From positions 558,001 to 622,000 of the forward strand of contig NZ_CP047950.1 of NCBI RefSeq assembly GCF_014280075.1: a DNA stretch of 64,000 nt. The letters run 5' to 3'. Of this stretch, positions 20,177 through 29,901 are shown piece by piece. The position numbers were made by a program, and so were the translations under genes. Below the pieces are notes generated by a model. It ran no database searches and was not told where the DNA came from. It saw nothing but the letters and a program-made list of their open reading frames with translations. Positions within the stretch are counted from its first letter, which is position 1. Each line of letters begins with the position of its first letter. Origin of the DNA: Synechococcus sp. A15-62 (lineage in GTDB: Bacteria; Cyanobacteriota; Cyanobacteriia; PCC-6307; Cyanobiaceae).

Positions 20177-20353
20177 ATGGGTGAATCCGGAGCACTTTTC
20201 TTTGTTCTGATGGCAGGCCTGGCCGGTTCGATGGCCTTGGTTTACGTGCCCCTGCGCATCTTTCTCACCGCCACTGCCCGCAGCCGTCGGTTACGCCTGC
20301 TCCAGCGCATCCGCCGCTTGCGGGATGAATTGGCGCAACCCCTTGATTCCTGA
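20177..20353 (+). CDS. Small membrane protein (58 aa), unknown function
   Basis: ATG 20177 to TGA 20353. The product has one strong hydrophobic helix (about residues 5-30, containing FFVLMAGLAGSMALVYVPL) followed by an arginine-rich cytoplasmic tail (SRRLRLLQRIRRLRDEL), a positive-inside single-pass topology. It lies between divergent groEL and convergent fabG, where no other frame is meaningful. Not recognised by name; I think it is real because of its composition and placement. Confidence 0.6.
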   Translation: MGESGALFFVLMAGLAGSMALVYVPLRIFLTATARSRRLRLLQRIRRLRDELAQPLDS

Positions 20354-20362
20354 TCCTGGGGC

Positions 20363-21115
20363 TCAGGCCATCACCATGCCGCCATCCACCTGCAGCACCT
20401 GGCCTGTGATGTAGGCCGCTGCCGGGTCGGCCGCAAGGAAGCGCACAGCGCCGGCCACCTGCTCCTGGGTGCCAAAGGTCCCCAGAGGGATGTCTTTGAG
20501 GATGGCCTCCGCATCGAGGTCCTTGGTCATGTCCGTGGCGATGAAACCCGGAGCCACAGCGTTCACGGTGATGCCACGGCTGGCAAGCTCTTTGGCGGTG
20601 CTGCGGGTGAGACCGATGACGCCGGCTTTGGCGGCGGCGTAGTTGGCCTGTCCTGCATTGCCCATCAGCCCCACGACAGAGGTGATGTTGATGATCCGAC
20701 CACTCTTCTGCTTCAGCATCGGGCGTGCCACGGCTCGCGTGCAGAGGAACACTCCACTGAGGTTGAGGTCGATCACCGATTGCCAATCGTCGGTTTTCAT
20801 CCGCATCAGCAGGCCGTCCCGCGTGATGCCGGCGTTGTTGACCAACACATCCAAACGGCCGCTGCGCTCAAGCACCGTCTTGATCAGGCCATCCACCTCG
20901 GTCTCGACCGAAACGTTGGCTTGCAGGGCGTAGGCCTTGCCCCCTGCCGTGGTGATGGCAGCGACCACTTCATCTGCTGCCGCGGCTGAACTGGAGTAGT
21001 TCACAACCACTTCTGCACCCGCTTCACCAAGGGCGAGAGCGATGGCACGGCCGATGCCACGCCCTCCTCCCGTCACCAGGGCGGTCTGTCCGGCAAGAGA
21101 AGCGCTGGGAGACAT
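20363..21115 (-). CDS. fabG: 3-oxoacyl-[acyl-carrier-protein] reductase
   Basis: NADPH-dependent reductase of the fatty acid elongation cycle; 250 residues. SDR features: TGGGRGIG cofactor loop, VNNAGITRDGLLMRM, active-site Ser (NITSVVGLMGN) and YAAAKAG (Tyr-Lys pair), and the C-terminal YITGQVLQVDGGMVM. I chose ATG 21115 (MSPSASLAGQ), leaving 47 bp to the upstream channel gene on the same strand. Confidence 0.95.
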   Translation of the reverse strand: MSPSASLAGQTALVTGGGRGIGRAIALALGEAGAEVVVNYSSSAAAADEVVAAITTAGGKAYALQANVSVETEVDGLIKTVLERSGRLDVLVNNAGITRDGLLMRMKTDDWQSVIDLNLSGVFLCTRAVARPMLKQKSGRIINITSVVGLMGNAGQANYAAAKAGVIGLTRSTAKELASRGITVNAVAPGFIATDMTKDLDAEAILKDIPLGTFGTQEQVAGAVRFLAADPAAAYITGQVLQVDGGMVMA

Positions 21116-21162
21116 GAGGGCACCGTTGATCGCAGGATCGTACGGAGCCGTCGATATCCCGC

Positions 21163-22218
21163 TCAACCCGGCATGCTTTCAATCGTGTCGACGGCCTCCC
21201 CAAGCAACCTCTGAAAGGTGGTGAGTTGGGTCTTGCTTCCCAGCACGATCAGGAGCTGCCCCGCTGCCATCTGGGTGGCGCCGCCTGGATTGGCGATCAG
21301 CTTTCCGTTGTCCCTGATCGCCAGCACCATGGCTCCACTGCGACGGCCCAGCTCAAGTTCAGACAGGCTTTTCCCTTCGATCTCTTTGAGAAGCAGGGGG
21401 TTCTGACTCAGCTGGAATTCCTCGATTTCATAGTCGGAGCCCGCCAGCAGCTCCATGAAGTTGAGGGCCAGTGGTCGCAGCGCTGAAGCGGCCATCACCC
21501 GACCACCAGCTACATAGGGACTGACCACCACAGTGGCGCCGGCCAGCCGCAATTTGGACGCAGCCTCATCACTGTTGGCGCGTGCAATCAAGCGGCAATC
21601 CGGTCGCAGATCCTTGGCGCTGAGGATCACGTACAGATTGGAGGCATCGCTGGGTAGAGCTGCCACGAGGCTGCAGCAGCGTTCCAGACCTGCGTCCAGC
21701 AAGGTTTCATCGAGGGTTGCATCGGCCTGAAGCACCCAGAGGCCATTCTCGTCAGCCACGGCCTTTCGTTCTGGATCGGTTTCGATCACCACGAGTGGCA
21801 CCGCGTCCCGTTGCAGTTGGGCTGCAATCTCCTGCCCGATCCGGCCGTAGCCGCAAAGAATCACGTGGTCGTGAAGGCCTTCCAGCATGCGGAGAAAGCG
21901 GAACTCCCGCAGTCTGCGGAAATATCCCGACTCCTTCAGCCCGAGAACGCGTTGGATGGCCAGTTGAACAACCACCAAGCCACCCACCACGATCAAGACG
22001 GTGACCAGGCGGCCTGGAGGTGAAAGCGGGGCGACTTCTCCAAAACCGATGGTGCTGATCGTGATCAGCACCATCCAGAGGCAATCGCCCCAGTCCCATC
22101 CCTCGGTGATCCGATAGCCGAGGGCACCCGCGAAGATCACAGCACTGAGGGCACTGATGGGCCCTCGCCATGGAGCCGTGATCAGCTTCAGCTGTCCCCT
22201 GGCTCGGCGCCGCCTCAT
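21163..22218 (-). CDS. Potassium channel with RCK (TrkA-N/TrkA-C) domains
   Basis: 351 residues: two membrane helices flank a pore loop with selectivity filter TIGFG (TISTIGFGEVAP). A Rossmann RCK-N domain follows (ILCGYGRIGQEIA; Asp at the end of strand two in VVIETDPERKA) and then a TrkA-C-like domain. Architecture of a two-helix ligand-gated K+ channel. It begins 11 bp behind the GT9-like gene, suggesting co-transcription. Confidence 0.9.
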   Translation of the reverse strand: MRRRRARGQLKLITAPWRGPISALSAVIFAGALGYRITEGWDWGDCLWMVLITISTIGFGEVAPLSPPGRLVTVLIVVGGLVVVQLAIQRVLGLKESGYFRRLREFRFLRMLEGLHDHVILCGYGRIGQEIAAQLQRDAVPLVVIETDPERKAVADENGLWVLQADATLDETLLDAGLERCCSLVAALPSDASNLYVILSAKDLRPDCRLIARANSDEAASKLRLAGATVVVSPYVAGGRVMAASALRPLALNFMELLAGSDYEIEEFQLSQNPLLLKEIEGKSLSELELGRRSGAMVLAIRDNGKLIANPGGATQMAAGQLLIVLGSKTQLTTFQRLLGEAVDTIESMPG

Positions 22219-22229
22219 CGGACGTCTCC

Positions 22230-23063
22230 TCAGAAACCGAGGGCCGTCAGCACATCACTGCTCTGCAGCGTGGCGAGCTCCTGCGAGCGGCCGAGGCAGC
22301 GGATCTCCTGGCGCTCCGGAAGGTCTTCGGCCTCGGCTCCGAGAGCAACCAGGGGGGTGCCGCAATAGGTCGCCAGGCGCTGGGACACCGGGCAGCTGCT
22401 GAGCACGACATCTGCATTGGCCACCAAGGCCGCCCGCTTGGTCAGGCTGAGCCCCGTTGGCAGCACCATGCTGCGCAGCGCTGGTAGGCGGCTTTTGATC
22501 GTCTCAGGCAGCTTGTGCCACTCCGCGGCAGGCCAGTCATCCCCCTGGCCGGATGGAGACAGCAGCAGCAGGGGGCCGTCACCGCTAGGCAGTGCTAGAC
22601 GGGCTTCCTCAAGAGTCTCTGCCGCCAGGGGCAGGCGGAACTGATCGGCCTCGAGTTCAAGCCCCAGGGCCTGGAGAAAAGGGTTGAGACGCTGGGGCCT
22701 CCAGCCCGGGCCAAAGCTGACCTGGTCGGTGCAGGCAAATCCCTCAATGGCCAAGCGTTTGGGGATGTGGCTCATCGATAGCATCAGGTTCACCTGTTGC
22801 CCTTCAGCGAAGTTGATGCAGATCTGAAAGTCGGGTTCGCGCACGCAGCCGAGCAGGTTGGCCCAATCCGCAAGCGTGGGGTTGGCCTCGAAGCTGAATG
22901 GCACCAGCTTCTCCAGGCACGGCAGAAGCTTCCATGGGGCTGCCTGCTGGGGGTCACAGGCCACCTGCAGGGTGGCGTTGAGCTTCTGACAGATATCGGC
23001 CAGAGCCGGTAGGCGGTCCAGCTGGTCTTCGAGCGAACCCGGGCTCAGGGCAAGAACTCGCAT
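22230..23063 (-). CDS. Glycosyltransferase family 9-like protein
   Basis: 277 residues beginning [15 protein letters not shown]. The layout resembles ADP-heptose:LPS heptosyltransferases (N-terminal [21 protein letters not shown]-terminal [46 protein letters not shown]). The usual GT9 catalytic details are weak, so it may be a divergent or non-enzymatic relative. ATG 23063 is the only sensible start; the ORF is open further upstream but runs antisense into ispD. Confidence 0.7.
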   Translation of the reverse strand: MRVLALSPGSLEDQLDRLPALADICQKLNATLQVACDPQQAAPWKLLPCLEKLVPFSFEANPTLADWANLLGCVREPDFQICINFAEGQQVNLMLSMSHIPKRLAIEGFACTDQVSFGPGWRPQRLNPFLQALGLELEADQFRLPLAAETLEEARLALPSGDGPLLLLSPSGQGDDWPAAEWHKLPETIKSRLPALRSMVLPTGLSLTKRAALVANADVVLSSCPVSQRLATYCGTPLVALGAEAEDLPERQEIRCLGRSQELATLQSSDVLTALGF

Positions 23064-23135
23064 GCAGCGCCGCCTTCCATGGTGCGAGCTGATTGTATGG
23101 AGGTCGTTTACGCCTGTCCGGGGCAGGAGTCGCTT

Positions 23136-23816
23136 GTGCATCTGTTGATTGCTGCGGCAGGAAGCGGTCGGCGCATGGGTGCGGATCGCAACAAGCTGCT
23201 GCTGCCGTTGGCTGGACGCCCCGTCATTGCCTGGACCATTGAGGCGGCCCTCCGGTCTGAGCGGATTGAATGGATCGGGATCGTCGGCCAGGAGGTTGAT
23301 CGAGAGGCCATCCTTGCGGTGCTGGTTGAGCCCAGCAAGCCAGTGCAATGGATCCAGGGCGGCAGCACGCGGCAGGAGTCAGTTCTGTGTGGTCTGGCTG
23401 GGTTGCCGGAGCAGGCTCGCCACGTCTTAATTCATGACGGCGCCCGTTGTCTGGCTGAACCGGAATTGTTTGATCGCTGTGCAGCTGTGGTGGAGGACGG
23501 CACGGCGCTGATTGCTGCAACGCCGGTGAGCGACACGATCAAGCGTGTGGCATCCGACGGTGTGATTCGCGATACGCCGGATCGATCGGAGCTCTGGGCG
23601 GCGCAGACGCCGCAGGGCTTTGCTGTTGATCAGCTGCGTCGCGGCCACGCTGAGGCGGTTGCCCAGGGCTGGACGGTCACCGACGATGCGTCGTTGTATG
23701 AGCGTCTGGGTTGGCCTGTGCAGGTCTTGGATGCCGGCCCGGCCAACATCAAGGTCACCACACCGTTTGACCTCACCGTTGCGGAAGCGGTTCTCGCCCT
23801 CAGGTCAGCAGGCTGA
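23136..23816 (+). CDS. ispD: 2-C-methyl-D-erythritol 4-phosphate cytidylyltransferase
   Basis: Third step of the MEP isoprenoid pathway: CTP + MEP to CDP-ME. The nucleotide-binding motif [17 protein letters not shown] is at the N-terminus, then [10 protein letters not shown] and [10 protein letters not shown], and [10 protein letters not shown] near the end. I prefer GTG 23136 ([11 protein letters not shown]) because homologues start there; ATG 23079 or 23097 would add up to 19 unrelated residues. The 3' end overlaps the convergent LD-carboxypeptidase by 17 bp. Confidence 0.93.
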   Translation: MHLLIAAAGSGRRMGADRNKLLLPLAGRPVIAWTIEAALRSERIEWIGIVGQEVDREAILAVLVEPSKPVQWIQGGSTRQESVLCGLAGLPEQARHVLIHDGARCLAEPELFDRCAAVVEDGTALIAATPVSDTIKRVASDGVIRDTPDRSELWAAQTPQGFAVDQLRRGHAEAVAQGWTVTDDASLYERLGWPVQVLDAGPANIKVTTPFDLTVAEAVLALRSAG

Positions 23817-24684
23817 GCTGGCCGTTCTGCCCGTCGAGGCGTGCCATCGCCCCCATGGGTAGGGCTGCGTTGCCGGATCGGTGACCAACGGGCAGGTCCA
23901 TCACTCTGGGAATGCCGAGATCGGCCGTGCGTTCTTCAAGGACCTGCTCAAGCTTGAAGCATTCGGAGGCGTCTCTGGTTTCGTCGGCGCATCCCTCGAA
24001 ATTGCCAAACGCCAGACCCGCCAACCCCTGCAAACTGCCATTCAGCCTCCATTGAGTGAGCATCCGATCAATGCGGTAGGGGGCTTCGCCCACGTCCTCC
24101 AGCACCAGAACGGCTCCTTTGAGGGGGGGCACGAAAGGGCTGCCCAACAGGTGGGTGGCCACGGTCAGATTGGCCACAAGCAGAGGACCGCTCCCCACAC
24201 CGCCGCCGCCGCCACGACCTTGCAGGTCAGGGACGGCGTTGCCGAAGAGCAGGTTGCGCAAACGGTCACGGCTCCAATGCGGCTCCTCCGCAAGCGTTGT
24301 GAGCAAGGGGCCATGGATGCCCCCTGCAAACCCTGCTGCCTGGCGGGCCCAGAGCAGAGCTGTGACGTCGGAAAAGCCCAGCAGCCAGCCGCTCTGCCAG
24401 CGGATGGGCTGCTCCAGCAGCCGAGCAGCCCCCCATCCACCGCGGGCACAGGCCAGCAGCGCTGCGGGTTCGGCCGGATGCAGATCGGCATGACGCGCGT
24501 CATCGCCCCCTGCGAAGTAGCCCCAACGTCGGCTGGCCAAGGTCTGGGGTTGAACATCGAGGCCCCAGCTCTGGAGGACCGCAATGCCCTCCTGCAGCTT
24601 GATGTCGTCCTGCAGGGCTGAACTGGCGCCCACACAGGCCACACGGTCTCCAGTTTTGAGTGGTGGAGCCGGGGTGATCCGCAT
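23800..24684 (-). CDS. Muramoyltetrapeptide LD-carboxypeptidase (peptidase S66)
   Basis: Removes the terminal D-Ala from recycled murein tetrapeptides. S66 features: the nucleophile serine in [11 protein letters not shown], the conserved [18 protein letters not shown], and the C-terminal [18 protein letters not shown] with the catalytic His. 294 residues from ATG 24684, which overlaps the stop of the upstream prenyltransferase (TGATG). ATG 24696 is also in frame. Confidence 0.88.
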   Translation of the reverse strand: MRITPAPPLKTGDRVACVGASSALQDDIKLQEGIAVLQSWGLDVQPQTLASRRWGYFAGGDDARHADLHPAEPAALLACARGGWGAARLLEQPIRWQSGWLLGFSDVTALLWARQAAGFAGGIHGPLLTTLAEEPHWSRDRLRNLLFGNAVPDLQGRGGGGGVGSGPLLVANLTVATHLLGSPFVPPLKGAVLVLEDVGEAPYRIDRMLTQWRLNGSLQGLAGLAFGNFEGCADETRDASECFKLEQVLEERTADLGIPRVMDLPVGHRSGNAALPMGAMARLDGQNGQLSLLT

Positions 24685-25577
24685 CAGGCTCCCCATCCCC
24701 TGGCCAGAACCAGGCCGAGCCAGAGCAGCGTTCCCGCCTGCACTTGCTGGGCAAAATGCTTGCCGTAGGTGCCCATGGGGGCACCCTTTTGGTTCAACGG
24801 GTTGCAGCTGAGCTGCATGAAGACGGTGGCAAGTAACCAGAGAGGCCAGAACGGAGCCGGGATCCCAGCCGACCAGGCCGCCATGGCAAGGGTGATGGCT
24901 GTCACGAGGTAGCAGCCCCGCACCACAGGCACCACACGGGGTCCGAGGCTCAGGGCGCTGCTGCGCAGGCCAAGGCTTGCATCGTCACGTCGGTCGGCCA
25001 TGGCATAGACCGTGTCGAAGCCAAAAGTCCACACCACGGTTGCCAGCCAACTGCACACCAGGACAGGACTCCAGCTCAAGGAGGCCGTTGCAGCGGCCCA
25101 TGGGATCAGCACTGCGAAACCCCAGCACAGCGCCAAGATCACTTGGGGGAAGGCGAACCACCGCTTTGCTGATGGATAGCCGAGGATCGGCAGCACGGCC
25201 GTGCAGGCCAAGGCGAGACAGAGCCTGAGGCTGTCGGCTGGAAGACTCAGCACGACAGCCAGGCTGAGGCCCAACAGGGTCAGCAGCAGAGCGAAGGCTG
25301 GGCCTCGCTGCAGAGCACCACGGGCCAGAGGCCGACGTTTTGTGCGTTCCACCTTGCCGTCGAAGCGCTGGTCCCAGAGGTCATTGGCGATGCAACCCGC
25401 ACCGCTCACCGCCAGCCCCCCCAGCAGGATCTGCAGGATCAGCACGAGACTGGGGGGAGCGCTTGGATTCAGCCAGAGGGCCCAGCCTGCTGGGATCAGC
25501 AGGATCAGCCGGCCGGTGGGTTTGTTCCAGCGGAGCAGTTCGATCCAGGGCTGAAGACGGGCAGAGCTGCTGATCAC
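24684..25577 (-). CDS. ubiA: 4-hydroxybenzoate polyprenyltransferase-like (UbiA family)
   Basis: Membrane prenyltransferase thought to act in plastoquinone synthesis in cyanobacteria. Both Asp-rich motifs are present: NDLWDQRFDGKVERTKRR and DTVYAMADRRDD. About eight helices, 297 residues. I propose GTG 25577 (VISSSARLQPW) because everything upstream is antisense to ppx; TTG 25583 is an alternative. Coupled to the LD-carboxypeptidase gene. Confidence 0.9.
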   Translation of the reverse strand: MISSSARLQPWIELLRWNKPTGRLILLIPAGWALWLNPSAPPSLVLILQILLGGLAVSGAGCIANDLWDQRFDGKVERTKRRPLARGALQRGPAFALLLTLLGLSLAVVLSLPADSLRLCLALACTAVLPILGYPSAKRWFAFPQVILALCWGFAVLIPWAAATASLSWSPVLVCSWLATVVWTFGFDTVYAMADRRDDASLGLRSSALSLGPRVVPVVRGCYLVTAITLAMAAWSAGIPAPFWPLWLLATVFMQLSCNPLNQKGAPMGTYGKHFAQQVQAGTLLWLGLVLARGWGA

Positions 25578-25664
25578 AATCAACGGGATTTGAAGAACCC
25601 TAGTCAGGGTCTGATGGCCCCGGCCGTCAGTGGCAGAGTGGATTTCATTGCCGCTCTGACGTTG

Positions 25665-27302
25665 ATGCTGGATGCCAAGGCCCCAGCCCAGCCAACGGAA
25701 CAGAACAACGGTGTGCCTCAGGCAGTGAACGCTGATCTGCGTCGGATCGCCGCCATCGATATCGGGACCAATTCCTTTCACCTTCTGGTGGCAGCCGTTG
25801 ATCCGAAGCTGCGCACGTTTCGGATCATCCAGGCCGAAAAGGCCACCACGCGTCTGGGGGAGCGTGATCCCGAGACCGGTGAGCTGACTGAGGCGGCGAT
25901 GCAACGGGGGCTGGAAACCCTTCGCCAGTTCCGAGATCTCGCCGCCAGTCACCGGGTTGAGCAGATCGTCACAGCGGCGACGAGTGCCGTTCGAGAAGCA
26001 CCCAATGGTCGCGATTTTCTCCAGACCATTCACGACGATCTGGGGATGGAGGTGGATTTGGTCAGCGGCCCCGAGGAGGCCCGGCTGATCTACTTGGGCG
26101 TCCTCTCAGGAATGCCGTTTGGAGATCGTCCGCATCTTCTGCTCGACATCGGCGGTGGCTCCACGGAACTGATCCTGGCCGATGGTCGTGATGCCCGCGC
26201 CCTGACGAGCACCCGTGTGGGGGCTGTGCGACTTCAGCGGGACTTTGTTCGGGATGATCCGATGCCCCCCCAACGGCGATCGTTTCTGCAGGCCTTCATT
26301 CAGGGGTCGCTTGAACCCGCGGTCGACAAAGTCCGTCGCAGGATTAAACCCGGTGAAACCCCAGTGTTGGTGGCCACCAGCGGCACGGCGATGGCCATTG
26401 GCTCCCTTGCGGCGAGTGAGGAGGAGCGCCCACCCCGCAAATTGCATGGCTACCGCGTCACTCGGCAGTGCCTGGACAAGGTGGTTGATCGTCTGATCAC
26501 GATGACCCCTGCTCAGCGACGGGAGTTGGCGTCCATCAATGATCGTCGGGCCGAAATCATTGTTCCCGGCGCGCTGATCCTGCAAACCACCATGAAGATG
26601 CTGGGTGTGGAGGATTTCGTGCTCAGTGAGCGGGCGCTCAGGGAAGGTTTGATCGTTGATTGGATGCTTCGCCAGGGTCTTCTGGAAGACCGCTTCAGCT
26701 TTCAGAGCAGCATCAGGCAACGCACCGTGATCCATCAGGTGCAGCGCTTTGCGGTGAACCTGAGCAGGGCTGAACGGGTCGCCAGCCATGCCCTCAGCCT
26801 CTACGACGCCACGCGAGGCGTGATGCATGACGACAGTGGCGAAGGGCGCGAACTGCTTTGGGCTGCAGCCATGCTCCATTCCTGTGGCCAGCACATCAAC
26901 ATCAGCGCTTACCACAAGCACACCTGGTACTTGATTCGTCATGGTGAGCTGCTGGGTTATTCCGAGGCGGAGCATCTGATGGTGGCGGCGATTGCTCGCT
27001 ATCACCGCCGCAGCCTGCCGAAGAAACGCCATGAGTCTTGGCAGCTTGTGGCCACCCGAGACAACCGACGTTGTGTTCAGCAGATGGCCCTGTTGCTGCG
27101 CTTGGCCGCGGCATTGGATCGCAGGCCTGAGCCGGTGATCTCAGCACTGCGCATTCACGCGGTGAAGGGAACTCTGGATCTGGAGATCGTGCCTGACCGG
27201 ATCAATCAGAACGTCAGCCTTGAACAGTGGAGCTTGGAGAGCTGCGCTGAGGTGGTGAAAGAGGCGGTCGGGGTGGAGCTGCGCGTCAGCGTTCAGGGTT
27301 GA
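25665..27302 (+). CDS. ppx: Exopolyphosphatase / pppGpp phosphohydrolase (Ppx/GppA)
   Basis: Degrades polyphosphate processively. The actin-like N-terminal half has AAIDIGTNSFHLLVA and LLLDIGGGSTELIL (phosphate loops), and the C-terminal half is the HD-like domain of long Ppx proteins (MLHSCGQHINISAYHKHTWYLI; MVAAIARYHRR). 545 residues from ATG 25665 (MLDAKAPAQP); ATG 25614 and TTG 25590 are possible but leave almost no room for promoters between it and divergent ubiA. The 3' end overlaps the rodZ-like gene by 17 bp. Confidence 0.92.
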   Translation: MLDAKAPAQPTEQNNGVPQAVNADLRRIAAIDIGTNSFHLLVAAVDPKLRTFRIIQAEKATTRLGERDPETGELTEAAMQRGLETLRQFRDLAASHRVEQIVTAATSAVREAPNGRDFLQTIHDDLGMEVDLVSGPEEARLIYLGVLSGMPFGDRPHLLLDIGGGSTELILADGRDARALTSTRVGAVRLQRDFVRDDPMPPQRRSFLQAFIQGSLEPAVDKVRRRIKPGETPVLVATSGTAMAIGSLAASEEERPPRKLHGYRVTRQCLDKVVDRLITMTPAQRRELASINDRRAEIIVPGALILQTTMKMLGVEDFVLSERALREGLIVDWMLRQGLLEDRFSFQSSIRQRTVIHQVQRFAVNLSRAERVASHALSLYDATRGVMHDDSGEGRELLWAAAMLHSCGQHINISAYHKHTWYLIRHGELLGYSEAEHLMVAAIARYHRRSLPKKRHESWQLVATRDNRRCVQQMALLLRLAAALDRRPEPVISALRIHAVKGTLDLEIVPDRINQNVSLEQWSLESCAEVVKEAVGVELRVSVQG

Positions 27303-28062
27303 GGGGCATCCAGCGGATGTCATCGACAGCGCCCAGGGTTCGTGTCTCGGCGTTGGGTGAACTCAGCTGAACCAGATCAGGCCGGCCGGCGTAGATCTCC
27401 ACCAGATCAGGATTCTCAATCCTGCGTTCGCCGTTCAGGAGTCCTTCGAATTCCACAATTCCCTCACGCCGCAGGGTGATCCAGCTGGGTTCGCTGCTGC
27501 TGATTGTGAGCCCCAGTTCTGCAGTCGGTGGCGCCGGAACGATGAGGGCATCGCGTTCATCTGAAACCTCGGCCACCTCGAGATCGGCTTCGCTTGGCTC
27601 AAGGGTTGGATTGGCAGGTCTCAAGCTCTGAGCGAAGCGTGTGAACTCGGAGGCGTTGCTCCACACAACAAACCCAAGCCCAGCAAGCCCGGCGAGGGCC
27701 ACAAGGGGAAGCGGATTGACTGCTCTTTGGCGTTGCGGAGTGATGCCCCGCGTTGTGGCCTTGGGAGCTGGCCGTTTGGGCTGGTTGGTGTTGAGCGGGC
27801 CGAGGGCCTGAACCATGGCATCAGCATCCAAACCCAGGTGGGAGCTGAGCCGGCGCACCATGGCCTTGATGAACACGGGTTCAGGCAGTTCGGCTTGATC
27901 GCCGCGTTCCAGTGCTGCCAGTTGCTCTTCGCCCATGTGCATCTGGCTGGCGAGCTGGTTCTGGGTCAGGCCCGCCGCAGCTCGTGCTTCGGCCAATTGT
28001 CGCCCTGCTTCGACCAGCCCCGTGGCTTTGCCTTGGTCGTCCACAAGACTCGGCTCGTTCAT
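27286..28062 (-). CDS. RodZ-like protein (HTH, single membrane helix, periplasmic tail)
   Basis: 258 residues. The N-terminal HTH_25 domain (AEARAAAGLTQNQLASQMHMGEEQLAALERGD), then a basic linker, one helix (LPLVALAGLAGLGFVVW) and a periplasmic C-terminal domain (SEPSWITLRREGIVEFEGLLN) similar to DUF4115 of RodZ. RodZ links MreB to cell-wall synthesis; whether this divergent picocyanobacterial form does so is inference. ATG 28062 follows a TTG at 28065. Confidence 0.8.
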   Translation of the reverse strand: MNEPSLVDDQGKATGLVEAGRQLAEARAAAGLTQNQLASQMHMGEEQLAALERGDQAELPEPVFIKAMVRRLSSHLGLDADAMVQALGPLNTNQPKRPAPKATTRGITPQRQRAVNPLPLVALAGLAGLGFVVWSNASEFTRFAQSLRPANPTLEPSEADLEVAEVSDERDALIVPAPPTAELGLTISSSEPSWITLRREGIVEFEGLLNGERRIENPDLVEIYAGRPDLVQLSSPNAETRTLGAVDDIRWMPLNPER

Positions 28063-28162
28063 CAATGGGTAGGTCGACCTAATTCAGGGCTGAACCTAAG
28101 CCCATTCCACAGTGCAGTCAGCACTTGGTGAACACCATGTGGCTAAGGGCCACCAAAAAACA

Positions 28163-28234
<72 letters not shown>

Positions 28235-28259
28235 GCACAAGTCGATCCTAAACCACCGC

Positions 28260-29021
28260 CTATTGGGCCTTCGGACGGAAGAGATGGTCGTGGTCAGGCG
28301 AGTAAAGACGTGAACGCTGAGGACCACCGGCGAGGGCCGGACTCACCACGTAAAGCGTTGTTCGAATCAGATTGCGTTCCCGGCTAACAGCAGCCATCTC
28401 CCTGAGAGGGACCACTGTCAGCATCTGATCGGGCCAGCTCACCCGATGTCCGATGGCGACGGGCGTGTCGGCGGAGTAGTGCTGCAGAAGAGTGGTTTGC
28501 ACCTCTTCAACGTGTCGTGCACTCAGATAGATGCAAAGGCTGGCGCGCAGGGCTGCCAGCCGATCCAGCTGTTCCCGTTCCGGAACGCCGGTGCGACCTC
28601 CAGCGCGACTGAGAACAATGGTCTGCACCACGCCTGGAAGGGTGAGTTCGCTGGCAAGTCCGGCGGCTGTCGCTTGGTAGGCGCTGATTCCAGGGATCAC
28701 TTCCACAGGGATTTCGGCGTCACTCAAGGCGCAGATCTGCTCGTTGATGGCGCTGTAGAGAGCCGTGTCTCCGTCATGGAGCCGCACCACCCGTTTGCCC
28801 TGGCGCTGTCGATCGATCAGCAACGGGATTAGGTCTTCGAGCGTGGTCGTGCTGGTACGGATCCTTTCGCAAGAAGCCGGAGCCAGATCTGCGATAGCAG
28901 GACAGACCAGGGAATCCGTCCAGACCAGCACATCGGCCTTGTTCAGACGTTCAGCCGCGCGAAGGGTGAGCAGGTCTGGAGCACCCGGGCCTGCTCCGAC
29001 GAAACTGACAACGTGACTCAA
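28260..29021 (-). CDS. cobM: Precorrin-4 C11-methyltransferase
   Basis: SAM-dependent methyltransferase of corrin ring synthesis. 253 residues with the uroporphyrin-III methyltransferase fold: [19 protein letters not shown] (SAM loop), [14 protein letters not shown], and [26 protein letters not shown] as in CobM/CbiF. The only start is TTG 29021, overlapping the lgt stop (TTGA), so translation probably depends on coupling to lgt. No cobalamin riboswitch is seen. Confidence 0.92.
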   Translation of the reverse strand: MSHVVSFVGAGPGAPDLLTLRAAERLNKADVLVWTDSLVCPAIADLAPASCERIRTSTTTLEDLIPLLIDRQRQGKRVVRLHDGDTALYSAINEQICALSDAEIPVEVIPGISAYQATAAGLASELTLPGVVQTIVLSRAGGRTGVPEREQLDRLAALRASLCIYLSARHVEEVQTTLLQHYSADTPVAIGHRVSWPDQMLTVVPLREMAAVSRERNLIRTTLYVVSPALAGGPQRSRLYSPDHDHLFRPKAQ

Positions 29022-29896
29022 CTGCGTTGGCCTGATGGATCAGGCAAGGGTTGCTTTCGTCCGTATAGCCACCAAAGCCCGATCATGCCCAGCGCCACCA
29101 AGGTGAAACTCATCAACTGGGCAATGCGGATTCCCCCATCGCATGCCGGTGGAAGCGATCCGATGCAGAGGGGATCAATGCGCAGACCTTCGATCCAGAC
29201 GCGGCCGAGGCTGTACCCCACCAGATACACACAACTCATGGCCCCAGATGGGAGCATCCCAGGAGTCTTCAGTCCGCGGCGAAAGAGCAGGAGCAGAATT
29301 CCGAAGAGCAGCAGGTTCCAGATCGATTCGTAGAGGAACGTCGGGTGGAAGAACTCCGATGTGCCGTAGATCACCGGGCGGCTCTGCGCCGGGATGAACA
29401 GTTTCCACGGCAGATCGGTTGGAACCCCGAAGGCCTCTGAATTAAAGAAGTTCCCCCAGCGTCCGATGGCCTGCCCCAAGGCCACGGAAGGAACCAGAAC
29501 ATCCAGAACATCCCAGAAGGGTTGCCGGCGCCAGCGGCAGAACAGGATCAGCGTGAGTGTTCCCGCCAGCAGAGCACCGTGGATGGCAATCCCTCCTTCC
29601 CAGATGGCCAGGGCCTTGAGCGGGTGGGAGGCGTAGTTGTGCCATTCGAAGGCCACGTAGTAGATCCGTGCTCCGATGACGGCAAACAGAACGAGCAACG
29701 GCAGCAGGTCGCTGATCAGGCCGTTTTCCAGCTGTCGCAGCTTGGCCAGGCGGCTGGAGAGGTTTAGTCCAATCAACACGGCTGTTGCAATCAGCAGCCC
29801 GTACCAACGGAGAGGAAGAAACCAGTTTTCGGTATGAGGCAAAAATTCCCCTGGCGACTGGAAGGTCGCCAGGGGAAACAGGGCTTCAACAGCCAT
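29018..29896 (-). CDS. lgt: Prolipoprotein diacylglyceryl transferase
   Basis: Transfers diacylglycerol from phosphatidylglycerol to lipobox cysteines. Seven-helix membrane protein of 292 residues: [28 protein letters not shown], and the Lgt signature [13 protein letters not shown] with the [11 protein letters not shown] motif. The ATG at 29896 is five bases behind petA, and codons 7-17 contain a perfect terminator-like hairpin (29846-29877). It may supply the lipidation needed for the two lipobox proteins in this window. Confidence 0.95.
   Translation of the reverse strand: MAVEALFPLATFQSPGEFLPHTENWFLPLRWYGLLIATAVLIGLNLSSRLAKLRQLENGLISDLLPLLVLFAVIGARIYYVAFEWHNYASHPLKALAIWEGGIAIHGALLAGTLTLILFCRWRRQPFWDVLDVLVPSVALGQAIGRWGNFFNSEAFGVPTDLPWKLFIPAQSRPVIYGTSEFFHPTFLYESIWNLLLFGILLLLFRRGLKTPGMLPSGAMSCVYLVGYSLGRVWIEGLRIDPLCIGSLPPACDGGIRIAQLMSFTLVALGMIGLWWLYGRKQPLPDPSGQRS
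29846..29877 (-). terminator. Perfect 13-bp hairpin with T run, inside the 5' end of lgt, behind petA
   Basis: Read on the minus strand, a 13-bp perfect stem (arms 29865-29877 and 29846-29858) with a 6-nt loop is followed at once by five T. This is the form of an intrinsic terminator for petC-petA, yet it lies in lgt codons 7-17, which encode a conserved part of that protein (FQSPGEF). It may end most photosynthetic transcripts while letting a fraction read into lgt-cobM. Confidence 0.7.
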
Positions 29897-29901
29897 AGCG
29901 A

